From: Bryobacterales bacterium
GTDB lineage: Bacteria; Acidobacteriota; Terriglobia; Bryobacterales; UBA6623
Assembly: GCA_022824585.1 (NCBI GenBank)
Contig: JAJDZN010000054.1
Span: forward strand, 1-44,295
Direction: 5' to 3'
Length of the DNA: 44,295 nt
The notes beneath the pieces are model-generated. The model was given only the letters and a program-made list of their open reading frames with translations. It ran no database searches and was not told the DNA's origin. Position 1 is the stretch's first letter; each line of letters opens with the position of its first letter. A program made the position numbers and the translations under genes. Positions 25,621 through 33,748 of this stretch are shown here, piece after piece.

Positions 25621-25836
25621 GTGGCTAGTCGATCCAACACTCGATTCCAGAAGCGCCTTAAGGAGCTTGCGCGCGCCAATAAACGTCGAGACAAGGAAGA
25701 GAAGAAGCTGCAGCGCAAGGCGGAGCGTGTCTCGGACGGCGGCGGACCCCCCGTCGAGGCGATCGACCCGGTAGATCTCGGACTGCCTCCGCTCGAGGAA
25801 GAGACTGTGGGCGAGGGATCGGCTTCGGCCGCCTAA
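25621..25836 (+). CDS. Small charged protein (71 aa) of the SNTRFQKRLKE type
   Basis: GTG 25621 is preceded by GGGGAGGG about nine bases upstream, a strong ribosome site. The 71-residue product starts MASRSNTRFQKRLKELARAN and continues with a Lys/Arg/Glu-rich helix (KRRDKEEKKLQRKAERV). It ends with an acidic proline-containing tail (AIDPVDLGLPPLEEET). Short proteins opening with SNTRFQKRLKE and a basic helix occur in several acidobacteria and deltaproteobacteria as conserved hypotheticals; that recollection is not verified here. The basic helix plus acidic tail would suit an RNA- or ribosome-associated role, which is inference. The gene ends three bases before the stop of convergent cysE. Confidence 0.75.
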   Translation: MASRSNTRFQKRLKELARANKRRDKEEKKLQRKAERVSDGGGPPVEAIDPVDLGLPPLEEETVGEGSASAA

Positions 25837-25839
25837 GGG

Positions 25840-26523
25840 CTAGCCGCTGGGAAGCGTCGTGCCAACGTCCGGCTCGGGCGTAGTTGGCACCTTGATCTCC
25901 GCCTCGATCAGCGAGAGCCTTTCGTTTAGATTAGCGAGGGTCTGTCCCACCGGGTCGGGCAGCTCGCCGTGCTCGAGCATCTGCCATTCGTCGTGGCTGA
26001 CGCTGACGCCCTTCACGGCCACCACCCTGCCGGGTATGCCCACCACCGTGGCGTGAGCCGGCACGGATTTCACCACGACCGAGCCCGCCCCGACCTTGAC
26101 CCATTCCCCGAGTTCGATATTGCCCAGGACCTTGGCGCCCGAGCCCACCACGACGTGATTGCCCAGCATCGGGTGGCGCCGCTCCCGACCGTGCCCGGTT
26201 CCCCCGAGCGTCACGCCCTGGTAGAGCAGGACGTCGTCGCCGATAACGCTCGTCTCGCCGATGACGACTCCCATCCCGTGATCAATGAAGAAGCGGCGGC
26301 CAATGGTCGCGCCCGGATGGATCTCGATCCCGGTGAGTAGGCGCGACAGGTGCGACAGCAGCCGGGCGAGGACAAACCAGCGCCAGCGGTAGAGCCTGTT
26401 GGCGAAGCGATGCAGCAGGATCGCGTGGACGCCCGGGTAGCACAACAAGACCTCGAGGCCGCTCTTAGCCGCAGGGTCGTGCTTGAAGACAGTCTGGATC
26501 TGTTCGCGAATTCCGTGGAACAC
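25840..26523 (-). CDS. cysE: Serine O-acetyltransferase
   Basis: This 227-residue cytoplasmic enzyme transfers acetyl from acetyl-CoA to L-serine, giving O-acetylserine for cysteine synthesis. The start is GTG 26523, with AGAGG five bases upstream. The N-terminal helix includes [33 protein letters not shown]. The left-handed beta-helix follows with [46 protein letters not shown], containing the catalytic Asp-His pair (IDHG) and the CoA-binding region. Next come hexapeptide repeats ([36 protein letters not shown]) and VVGIPGRVV. The N-terminus is short, like plasmid- and Gram-positive-type CysE, so interaction with CysK through the tail is uncertain; the C-terminus extends about 45 residues past the helix. 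A 241-base gap separates it from the hydrolase gene on the same strand. Confidence 0.94.
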   Translation of the reverse strand: MFHGIREQIQTVFKHDPAAKSGLEVLLCYPGVHAILLHRFANRLYRWRWFVLARLLSHLSRLLTGIEIHPGATIGRRFFIDHGMGVVIGETSVIGDDVLLYQGVTLGGTGHGRERRHPMLGNHVVVGSGAKVLGNIELGEWVKVGAGSVVVKSVPAHATVVGIPGRVVAVKGVSVSHDEWQMLEHGELPDPVGQTLANLNERLSLIEAEIKVPTTPEPDVGTTLPSG

Positions 26524-26764
26524 GTCAACCTCTGGCGTCTGGTCTGGCAGCGACCTTGCTGCCGGGGCAACATTGGGAGGGGCCGGGCCTAGGCCGGCCT
26601 CGTACAGGCGCAGGCAGTGAACCTGTAGATCGACATGTCGCGCGAGGTGCGTCTCCGACTATCCGAATCGTATGGCATCTGGGCGGCGAAGTCAACGTCA
26701 GGCGGTGGTCTCCGCGATGGCTTGCGATGGCCGCCGCGGATCACCTCTCGGCCGACCCGCACCC

Positions 26765-27706
26765 TCAGTTGCGATTCGCTTGGCGCATCGGCTCCACGTT
26801 CACCGGCTCTGCCCATTGCGGGTCGATCGCACGCGGCTGCACGCGGGCGTGCTTGCGCAGGAATGCGTCGGCGTCGCGGTTCGCCTGCAGCGCTGCGGCC
26901 GGGTCCCGTCCACGGCCCCAGTAGAACCCGTGCGGCTCGCCCGGATACCTCTTAACGGTCACCGGCTTGCCGAGCGCCTTCATTTCAGGCACGAACAGTC
27001 CTAGGTTGAAGGCCTTCAGGGCATGCACGTCCCCGTGCAGGATGAGCGTGGGTGCGGACAGGCCCGCGAGCTTCTGCCGCGTACGCTGCCGGACGCCCGC
27101 GTCGTACAGGACCTTCGGATCTGCGTTCATCACGTCCCACCGGCGGTCCCCCGTCGGGTTGCCGTCGGGCCCGACCACGACGTGGGCCTTTGTGAACATG
27201 CCCATGTAGATGATCGTGGCGGGCTCGCCCGCCACAATAGCTGACAGTTCGTCGGAGACGCTCGCGACTTCCAGAGCCAACGTGCCGCCTCCACTGCCTC
27301 CGTACAGCGCGACGCTCTCGGCATCGACGTACGGCAGCTCGAGGACCGCGCGAACTACTGCGAGAGTGTCCTCGACCACCCCTCGGTCCTGCGGGTCGCG
27401 GCGAATCTCCCGTCGCGTTGCCGTCACCGCAACATATCCCCAAGCCAGGAAGCGCGCCTGCGTGGGCTGGCGGACGGCGTTCTGGCGAAGGTTCGCCATC
27501 GAGCTCTGGCCCAGCCCGCCATGCATGAACACAATCGCTGGGAATGGCCCGTCTCCCGGAGGCTTGCGGATCGCCGCGTAGGCCGTATCCGTCACCGTCA
27601 GCTCCGTGACGGGAATGCGGTCCTCCGAGATCAGCGGGTAGGTAGCTTCACCCGCGAAGGCGCAACAGCCTAATGCCAAGCTGAGCGCACCGAACTTGCC
27701 AACCAT
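26765..27706 (-). CDS. Exported alpha/beta hydrolase (dienelactone hydrolase / S9-like)
   Basis: ATG 27706 is preceded by a GGGGGGG tract and opens a signal peptide (KFGALSLALGCCAFAGEA), giving 313 residues; the ATG 17 codons upstream is rejected. The alpha/beta hydrolase fold shows FPAIVFMHGGLGQSS (oxyanion strand), VALYGGSGGGTLAL (nucleophile Ser in G-x-S-x-G), LILHGDVHALK (catalytic Asp) and RYPGEPHGFYWGR (catalytic His). These are typical of the acetyl-xylan esterase, dienelactone hydrolase or prolyl-oligopeptidase-like superfamily. The substrate is an ester or peptide but cannot be specified. The double cysteine in the signal region (GCCAFAG) could make it a lipoprotein. It is divergent from the third sulfatase with 111 bases between. 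Confidence 0.87.
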   Translation of the reverse strand: MVGKFGALSLALGCCAFAGEATYPLISEDRIPVTELTVTDTAYAAIRKPPGDGPFPAIVFMHGGLGQSSMANLRQNAVRQPTQARFLAWGYVAVTATRREIRRDPQDRGVVEDTLAVVRAVLELPYVDAESVALYGGSGGGTLALEVASVSDELSAIVAGEPATIIYMGMFTKAHVVVGPDGNPTGDRRWDVMNADPKVLYDAGVRQRTRQKLAGLSAPTLILHGDVHALKAFNLGLFVPEMKALGKPVTVKRYPGEPHGFYWGRGRDPAAALQANRDADAFLRKHARVQPRAIDPQWAEPVNVEPMRQANRN

Positions 27707-27817
27707 AGCCCCCCCAAACCAGGGAGTAGTGTAGCCTAGAATCCGTCTCTCGGACAATGCTCTGACGCACCCGAAGCCCTCATCCGGGAGTGCGATCTTC
27801 GCTTCGGACCAGCTACC

Positions 27818-29314
27818 ATGCCAGCCCTCAACCGCCGATCGGCGATTTCAGCGCTTTCCGGCGGTCTGGCGTCGGTTGCCGCCGGTGCGGAGCGGCGACC
27901 GAACGTCCTTGTCGTCATCTCCGACCAGCTCCACCACGGAGCCCTGGGATGCTCTGGGAACAGCGTCATCCAGACCCCTAACGTTGACCGGCTGGCGAGC
28001 GAAGGGGTCCGGTTCGAGAACGCTCTCTGTCCGACGCCCTTCTGCAGTCCGACGCGCGCGTCGTTGATGACCGGGCTGTTCCCGCACCAGCACGGAATCG
28101 TCCAGAACCTTAGGAGCGACAGTCCCGGGCTGGACCGGGACCTGCCAACCACCGAGCAGGCGCTTGCGAGTTCCGGTTACGTGGCCCGGCAGATCGGCAA
28201 GTGGCATCTCGGGGAGAAGACCCGCGTGCCTGCCTACGCCCAAGATCCGGAGCGGACCTACCGCCAGCACTTCCGATCAATAGCGCGAGACCTGCCCGAG
28301 CCGCCTGTCGGCCCGATCAGCCGGGTCGGACGGCCGATATTCGCCATTGACGCGGTGCGCGCCGCAAACGCCGAGTTCGACGGCAACGGGCCGTCGAACA
28401 CGTGGATCGGGCGAACGGACGTGCCAGTCGGGCACACCGAGGAAGCATGGATCGCCGACCGAGCGATCGAGACCTTGGCCGAGCTAGCGGGAAATCCGTT
28501 TTTCATGACGGTCAGCTTTCCCGCGCCCCATGCGCTGTGGGTGATCAATGAGCCGTACTACAGCCTCCATGAACGGCAGCGCATCGCGCTGCCCGCAAAC
28601 CGAGGTTCGGTGCGGGACGTGGATCGCTCGACACCGGCTTGGCGCTTCGGACAGCTCCTTGGCGAGGACGGGATGCGAGAGTACCTCGGGGTGTACTACG
28701 GAATGGTCTCGATGATGGACGCCAACTTCGGCCGCATCCTCGCCGAGTTGGAGCGCCTGGGAGAGGCCGACAACACGCTTGTCGTCTTCACCTCCGACCA
28801 CGGCGACATGCAGGGCGGCCACGGCATGTACGACAAGACCAGCTACTCGATGTACGAGGAGACCACAAGGGTCCCGCTGCTGCTGCGCTATCCAGGGAGG
28901 ATCCCGGCCGGGCAGACGAGAAGGACCCACGCGGGGACGTGCGACATCTCGCCGACGATCCTGGACTATCTCGGCCTCGGCGCACCCGAGACTCTGGCCG
29001 GACGGAGCCTCCGGGCCTCCATCGACGGTGCGGAAGACATGCAACGGCCGATGTTCGCCGAGCGTGATCGGTCAGCCTGGGGATCGGAGGGCCCGCCTCA
29101 CTTCCAACGACTGATTCGGACTCATGAGTGGAAATACTGCTACCATTCGCGCGGCGATTCGCAGCTCTACGACCTAGCCAACGACCCCGGCGAGACACGC
29201 AATCTCATCGACGACAGGGCGGCGCGCAGTGCCAAGCGGAAGTTGCACGGCGAACTCGTCCGCTGGATGCGGGACACAGGCGATCCGAGAGCTGGATCGA
29301 TCAGCGGCGCCTGA
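27818..29314 (+). CDS. Sulfatase, Tat-type leader
   Basis: The protein has 498 residues. The leader MPALNRRSAISALSGGLASVAAGA has a twin arginine followed by a moderate hydrophobic stretch, consistent with Tat export. RPNVLVVISDQLHHGALGCSG is the N-terminal metal strand, with DQ in place of DD, as in several S1 sulfatase subgroups. The FGly motif is C76-S-P-T-R with ASLMTGLFPHQHG, and RQIGKWHLGEKTR gives the active-site Lys and His. VVFTSDHGDMQGGHGMYDKTSYSMYEETTRVPLLLRYPG is the C-terminal metal block, typical of choline-sulfatase- or iduronate-sulfatase-like enzymes. The substrate is unknown. It shares the divergent promoter region with the hydrolase gene; a TAGAAT near 27735 may serve it with a leader of about 75 bases. 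Confidence 0.93.
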   Translation: MPALNRRSAISALSGGLASVAAGAERRPNVLVVISDQLHHGALGCSGNSVIQTPNVDRLASEGVRFENALCPTPFCSPTRASLMTGLFPHQHGIVQNLRSDSPGLDRDLPTTEQALASSGYVARQIGKWHLGEKTRVPAYAQDPERTYRQHFRSIARDLPEPPVGPISRVGRPIFAIDAVRAANAEFDGNGPSNTWIGRTDVPVGHTEEAWIADRAIETLAELAGNPFFMTVSFPAPHALWVINEPYYSLHERQRIALPANRGSVRDVDRSTPAWRFGQLLGEDGMREYLGVYYGMVSMMDANFGRILAELERLGEADNTLVVFTSDHGDMQGGHGMYDKTSYSMYEETTRVPLLLRYPGRIPAGQTRRTHAGTCDISPTILDYLGLGAPETLAGRSLRASIDGAEDMQRPMFAERDRSAWGSEGPPHFQRLIRTHEWKYCYHSRGDSQLYDLANDPGETRNLIDDRAARSAKRKLHGELVRWMRDTGDPRAGSISGA

Positions 29315-29767
29315 ATGGCTGCCACGGCGTGGCGAAGACCGGATCTCGCTGGCCCCGGCGGCGCCGTTCTTCCGGTGTACTCGCCTTAGCACTTCCGCAG
29401 GCATGGCCTGATCCCGCCCATGCCCGGCGGTGCGGCTGACCTTCCGAGCGGAACGGCCGATGCTCCGTTGGATGGCCATGGCCGAGACGCGCCGGCTGCT
29501 GACCCTGCAACATGGCGTCGCATTGAAGCGCGTTCAATGCGTCGGTCGCCATGGTAGATCTTGCAGCCTACTGGCGGGACGGCGTGTTGCTCTGGTCGAT
29601 TCGGGGAAAGCACCCGGACATGCCATCACAGGACTGCGCCGCCAATGGATCGGGCGGGTCCGAGGCTTCGGGTTCTTAGTTGCGGGGTATGCTTGTTGGT
29701 GTAATGGCTGTCTTGGAGCTACATGTGGGCGGCACCAAGGCACTGGCCACCGGGTGGAGGCATCGCC
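29315..29767. other. Intergenic region before the restriction-modification genes
   Basis: About 450 bases with no gene I can recognise; frames on both strands lack homology and ribosome sites. At 29519-29541 there is a perfect nine-base inverted repeat (CGCATTGAA / TTCAATGCG) around GCGCG, some 230 bases before the methylase start. Near the end, GGTGGAGG at 29753-29760 is the ribosome site for the methylase. Confidence 0.55.
29519..29541. repeat. Perfect 9-bp inverted repeat, possible operator
   Basis: CGCATTGAA (29519-29527) and TTCAATGCG (29533-29541) are exact reverse complements with a five-base centre. The size suits a dimeric helix-turn-helix regulator site or a small hairpin. It may control the downstream restriction-modification genes or be a leftover element end. 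Confidence 0.45.
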
Positions 29768-31471
29768 GTGAACCGTAACGGCTGTCAACCGGAGCACACG
29801 CGGGGCGAGGGCGGCGGTCCGCTGTCAACTGCTTCAGAGCGGTGGAATATTCCCATCGATGGTGACGATTCGCTGGCTTCGCGAGTCACCGACGAATCGA
29901 TGCTCGTTGCATTGGCTGGGGCGATGCAGGCCGCTACGATTCGCGGCATCACGGCGGTAGAGACGAGCCTGTTAAGACGCGGGCGGAAGCCGCCCCGGCA
30001 CTTGGCCACCCAAGCGCTCGATTGTGTTCGCGAGGGTGGAGATCCATTAGGCGAAGCATTCTGCAAGTTGCGGCCAGCGGATGTTCGACGAACGAGCGGG
30101 GCAGTTTATACGCCGAGGGCGATCGTCGACACGATGTTCACGTGGGCCGCGTCGGCTGGCACGCCGACAACCGTCGTCGACCCGGGGGCCGGTTCCGGCC
30201 GGTTTCTGGCAGCGGCCGCACGGTGCTTTCCGAGCGCTCGCTTGGTTGGGATCGAGAATGATCCCGTCGCGGCTCTAGTCGCACGGGCGAATCTTGCGGC
30301 GGCCGGCCTGAGTGAACGAGCCGAGGTGCGTGTCGAGAACTTTCTCCAGTCTCGGTTCGGAAGTCTCGGCGGGCCGACGCTGTTCATCGGGAATCCGCCC
30401 TATGTCCGACATCACCTGATTCCTGCGGATCAGAAGGCTTGGCTCAAGCGACATGCCGAACAACTCGGTGTCAAGGCAAGCGCTCTTGCTGGCCTTCACG
30501 CATATTTTTTCTTGGCCATCGCGAGAAACGCGAAGAACGGGGACTTCGGCAGTCTCGTCACATCGGCGGAATGGCTCGATGTGAACTACGGCCGTCTGGT
30601 GCGTGAACTATTCCTGGGCCGCCTAGGCGGGCAGGGTGTCTTCATCATCGATCCGGGTGCGCAGCCATTCCCGGGCACTGCCACGACGGGAGCGATCACG
30701 ACGTTCAAGATAGGGAGCAACTCTGCGTCGGCGTACTTCGGGCGCGGAACGAAACTCCCGCGCCACGCAGATTTGTCCTCGGGGCGTCAAGTCGACCGTC
30801 AATCCCTTCGTCTACACTCTCGGTGGTCCGACTTCTCTAGGACGCGCAGAGATACCCCTGCCGGCTACATCGAACTCGGCGAATTGTGCAGAGTCCATCG
30901 CGGTCAGGTGACCGGGGCGAACCGAGTGTGGATTGCAGGCAGGCACAGCGAGGGCTTGCCCGATGAGGTCTTGTTTCCAACCGTGACTAAGGCACGCGAG
31001 CTGTTTGGGGCTGGCGCAGTGCTGAGCGATGGGGCGACTCTGCGTCGTGTGATTGATGTGCCCGCAGATCTCTCTATGCTCGATCGCGACAGCCGCCCAG
31101 CCGTGGAGCGATTCCTGCAGCTTGCGGAAGACATGGGGGCGAGAGATGGTTACATTGCCCGTCACCGTCAGGCTTGGTGGTCTGTACGCCTGCACGAACC
31201 GGCCCCTGTCTTGGCTACGTATATGGCCCGGCGACCGCCGGCATTCGTTCTGAACAAGGCGTCAGCTAGGCATCTGAACATAGCTCACGGGCTCTATCCA
31301 CGCGAACCACTCTCCGGGGCCACGCTAGGAGCATTGGTTGCGTGGTTGAGGAAGTCCTCATCCAAGCGAGGTGGGCGGGAGTACGCCGGTGGCCTGACCA
31401 AGTTCGAGCCTCGCGAAATGGAGAGGATTCCCGTGCCCGGACCTGCGCTGCTCTCGGAAGCCACGCCGTGA
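29768..31471 (+). CDS. Type II N6-adenine DNA methyltransferase, XamI-like system
   Basis: The start is taken as GTG 29768 because GGTGGAGG lies seven bases upstream; this gives 567 residues, and ATG 29900 is an alternative. The order of motifs is that of gamma-class amino-methyltransferases: TSGAVYTPRAIVDTMF (motif X), VVDPGAGSGRFLAAA (motif I, S-adenosylmethionine binding, around residue 138) and LFIGNPPYVRHH (motif IV NPPY, around 209). TSAEWLDVNYG follows, then a large target-recognition region. The enzyme methylates adenine in its recognition site and protects the host. It is paired with the endonuclease by an overlapping GTGA, so translation is coupled and methylase comes first. By relation of the partner to XamI, the site may be GTCGAC; this is inference. 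At least three GTCGAC sequences lie within this gene (30125, 30176, 30791). Confidence 0.9.
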   Translation: MNRNGCQPEHTRGEGGGPLSTASERWNIPIDGDDSLASRVTDESMLVALAGAMQAATIRGITAVETSLLRRGRKPPRHLATQALDCVREGGDPLGEAFCKLRPADVRRTSGAVYTPRAIVDTMFTWAASAGTPTTVVDPGAGSGRFLAAAARCFPSARLVGIENDPVAALVARANLAAAGLSERAEVRVENFLQSRFGSLGGPTLFIGNPPYVRHHLIPADQKAWLKRHAEQLGVKASALAGLHAYFFLAIARNAKNGDFGSLVTSAEWLDVNYGRLVRELFLGRLGGQGVFIIDPGAQPFPGTATTGAITTFKIGSNSASAYFGRGTKLPRHADLSSGRQVDRQSLRLHSRWSDFSRTRRDTPAGYIELGELCRVHRGQVTGANRVWIAGRHSEGLPDEVLFPTVTKARELFGAGAVLSDGATLRRVIDVPADLSMLDRDSRPAVERFLQLAEDMGARDGYIARHRQAWWSVRLHEPAPVLATYMARRPPAFVLNKASARHLNIAHGLYPREPLSGATLGALVAWLRKSSSKRGGREYAGGLTKFEPREMERIPVPGPALLSEATP

Positions 31472-32382
31472 TTGCTCCACCGACTTGGTCGCTGTCCGAA
31501 TTGGATGCCGCACGCGAAGGCGCGGAGCAAGCCTTCAGCGACAAGCGGCAAGCAGAGTCTCAGGACGCGTATCTCAAGTTCTTCGATGCCTACAAAGGTA
31601 TCGTGCAGGAGGTCTTGGAACAGACACTTGATCTGTCAGTCCTAGATCACGCTGGCCCGGAGCTACTGAGTGAACAAAGCAAGCAAGAAGTGTTGCGGTA
31701 TCTGTGCGGTCCGCCACTCTCCTCGGATGACTTGAAGCTGCTTGTCAAGGCGAAGTCGCTGGATTCAGGCCGATTGGGAGAAAGTGAAGATGATGCAGAC
31801 CGCCTGATCACTGTCGTGAAGCGGTGGCATGACCGCCGTCGCTTCCCGTGGGTGGAAGCCGGTCGGGCGGCCACTGAGACCGAGAAGCAGGTGGCCATCA
31901 CGGCCACCACAGCCCTGCTCGCGATGAGGCGCGCCGAGACCCTCCGGCGGACGCGGGGCTCTGAAGCGCAGGAATTCGCAGTGTGCGAAGCGTTGCTTGA
32001 GGCCGGCTTTGAGCAGGTGGGCACTCGTAGGGTCACGACTTTGTCTGAGGCACCCATGTCCGGGCAGTTCTGCCGGGAGTCCATGCTGGGATCACGCAAG
32101 GCCGACTTAGTCATCGGACTGTTGGACCGCAGAACGATGGCAGTCGAGTGCAAGGTCTCGAGCAGCGCAGTCAATTCGATCAAGCGGCTCAACAATGATG
32201 CGGCCGCCAAGGCGAGTACATGGACGAGCGAGTTTGGCACTTCACAAGTCGTCCCATCGGCAGTCTTGGAAGGGGTCTACGCGCTCACCAACTTGGTGGA
32301 TGCCCAAGATCGGGGACTCGCCATCTTCTGGGCACACGACCTGGAATCGATGATCGAATGGATCCAAAGCACCGGCCGCTAG
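31468..32382 (+). CDS. Type II restriction endonuclease, XamI family
   Basis: The start is GTG 31468, whose last two bases lie within the methylase stop codon, giving 304 residues. The N-terminal PTWSLSELDAAREGAEQAFSDKR helix, EVLEQTLDLSVL and RYLCGPPLSSDDLKLL fit the XamI restriction endonuclease family (a SalI isoschizomer family, GTCGAC). A PD-(D/E)xK-type active site is visible as SRKADLVIGLLDRRTMAVECK: Asp 213, Glu 227 and Lys 229, which coordinate Mg2+ for cleavage. The following SSAVNSIKRLNNDAAAKA is characteristic of the family. An alternative longer frame from 31342 runs inside the methylase gene and is rejected. No controller (C) protein gene or Vsr gene is nearby. The gene is intact, so the pair is probably functional. 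Confidence 0.88.
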   Translation: MIAPPTWSLSELDAAREGAEQAFSDKRQAESQDAYLKFFDAYKGIVQEVLEQTLDLSVLDHAGPELLSEQSKQEVLRYLCGPPLSSDDLKLLVKAKSLDSGRLGESEDDADRLITVVKRWHDRRRFPWVEAGRAATETEKQVAITATTALLAMRRAETLRRTRGSEAQEFAVCEALLEAGFEQVGTRRVTTLSEAPMSGQFCRESMLGSRKADLVIGLLDRRTMAVECKVSSSAVNSIKRLNNDAAAKASTWTSEFGTSQVVPSAVLEGVYALTNLVDAQDRGLAIFWAHDLESMIEWIQSTGR

Positions 32383-32590
32383 TAGCGTTCCAACGTGCAA
32401 TTGGGCGAGAGACGAGGTGGGTTGGTTCTCACTCCCGGCAAACATCGCGAGAGCCGCGACATCTTTGGATTCCTGATGCTTGCCCCGTAGCCAGCGAGAC
32501 TACCGATAGCCGCCAAGTCGGACTGCTGTCGGATGCCATGCTCCGGATCGAATCGGGCCGGTCCGGACTGCGATTCGTAGGACAGCAGCG

Positions 32591-33721
32591 CTATATTTCG
32601 CTTCGAAGCCCGACTGGGCCCGCGCCAATTGTGCGTCCTACTACCTTGGCCAGCAGCTTGGCGCTATAGATCGTGGAGGCGTAGTGACCGCACTCGTGGG
32701 TGCAGTGACAGCCATCGGCTGCATCGGCGGCGATGCTCTTGGCTTTCGCCGAAAACCACAGGGACGGAAAGTCGTAGCCAGCATCACGCAGGTTCCCGAC
32801 CGGCGAGTTCTTGGTCTCGCACTCGGTCACGTCGCCGTTGCTATAGATGACGCAAGCTAGCCGCCCCGCCACGCAGGAGAACTGCGCGCGGCCCTCGGTG
32901 ACAGTCTTCTCGACGCTGGAACGCACCTGCTCGTCCAAGCCGTGGTTCAGCGCTCCGAACCCGCCTTCGCGGATCCTCCCGGCACGGCGATCTTGCTCCA
33001 CCCTATTTGCCAGTCTGCGGTATATCTGCGGGTCTACGTCTGTCTGCGCCGCGTCGAGCGGGTTTCCCCGGCAGTAGTTGTAGGAGGTGCCGTCCGGCTC
33101 GAAGCGACGCTTGAGTTCCTCGTGGATGCGCAAGATCTCCGACTGGTTGTCGCGCATGACTGTGGTGAGGGTGTGCAGGATCAGGTTGGGGTAGGTCTGG
33201 CGCAAGCTCTTGATTGCATCGGCGGTCTTTAGCAAGCGCCGATAGGCGCCCTGCTTGCCGCGAATCCTGTCATGCTCGTCCTCGTCCACGTGGTCGACGC
33301 TGAGGTTCAGGTGGAAGCGCAGCCCGGCGGCTCGCGGCAAGACCTTCCTGAGAGTGCTCACAACTCGCTCGGTGTGCTGGCCGTTGGTCGGCACGTACAC
33401 GTTCGCAACGCCGTTCGTGCGATGCGCCGCGAGGACAATCTCGGCTAGGTCCGCGCGCAAGAACGGCTCTCCGCCGCCAATGAAGAGGTTGAAGATATCC
33501 CCCATCGACCCCAGCGTGCGCTCGAACTCGGCGAGCGTGAAGTCCACGTTCTGCTTCGGGTTGAGCTCGTCCCAATAGAAGCAGTGAATGCAGCGCTCGT
33601 CACAGCGCGTGGTCACGTACAGCGTCACGAAGGGCGGAGTAATGCGGCGCCCGAAGCAGGTTGCCGCCTTGACCTTCGCAAGGTGGGGCAGGAAACTCCG
33701 GGGACTCGAACTGGGCCGCAT
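32591..33721 (-). CDS. Radical SAM protein with SPASM-like C-terminal cysteine domain
   Basis: The protein has 376 residues. The [4Fe-4S]/SAM site is C40-D-E-R-C44-I-H-C47 within LYVTTRCDERCIHCFYW, and LFIGGGEPFLRADL follows as the SAM-binding GGEP block. The C-terminus has CVAGRLACVIYSNGDVTEC, then CHCTHECGHYAS, a pattern of SPASM or twitch auxiliary clusters. Such enzymes modify peptides (PqqE, sactipeptide and mycofactocin-type maturases) or other small substrates. No precursor peptide gene is obvious near it. The start ATG 33721 has no ribosome site, and the DUF1080 gene ends 27 bases upstream on the same strand, so it may be translated from a joint message. The end converges on the endonuclease gene with a 208-base gap that contains nothing recognised. 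Confidence 0.88.
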   Translation of the reverse strand: MRPSSSPRSFLPHLAKVKAATCFGRRITPPFVTLYVTTRCDERCIHCFYWDELNPKQNVDFTLAEFERTLGSMGDIFNLFIGGGEPFLRADLAEIVLAAHRTNGVANVYVPTNGQHTERVVSTLRKVLPRAAGLRFHLNLSVDHVDEDEHDRIRGKQGAYRRLLKTADAIKSLRQTYPNLILHTLTTVMRDNQSEILRIHEELKRRFEPDGTSYNYCRGNPLDAAQTDVDPQIYRRLANRVEQDRRAGRIREGGFGALNHGLDEQVRSSVEKTVTEGRAQFSCVAGRLACVIYSNGDVTECETKNSPVGNLRDAGYDFPSLWFSAKAKSIAADAADGCHCTHECGHYASTIYSAKLLAKVVGRTIGAGPVGLRSEI

Positions 33722-33748
33722 TGTTCACGCCCGGTGAATGCGTGTGCC

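Noticed and set aside
31342..31467. Longer N-terminus for the endonuclease starting inside the methylase gene
   Set aside because: The added residues have no family similarity, and the GTGA overlap at 31468 is a standard coupled start.
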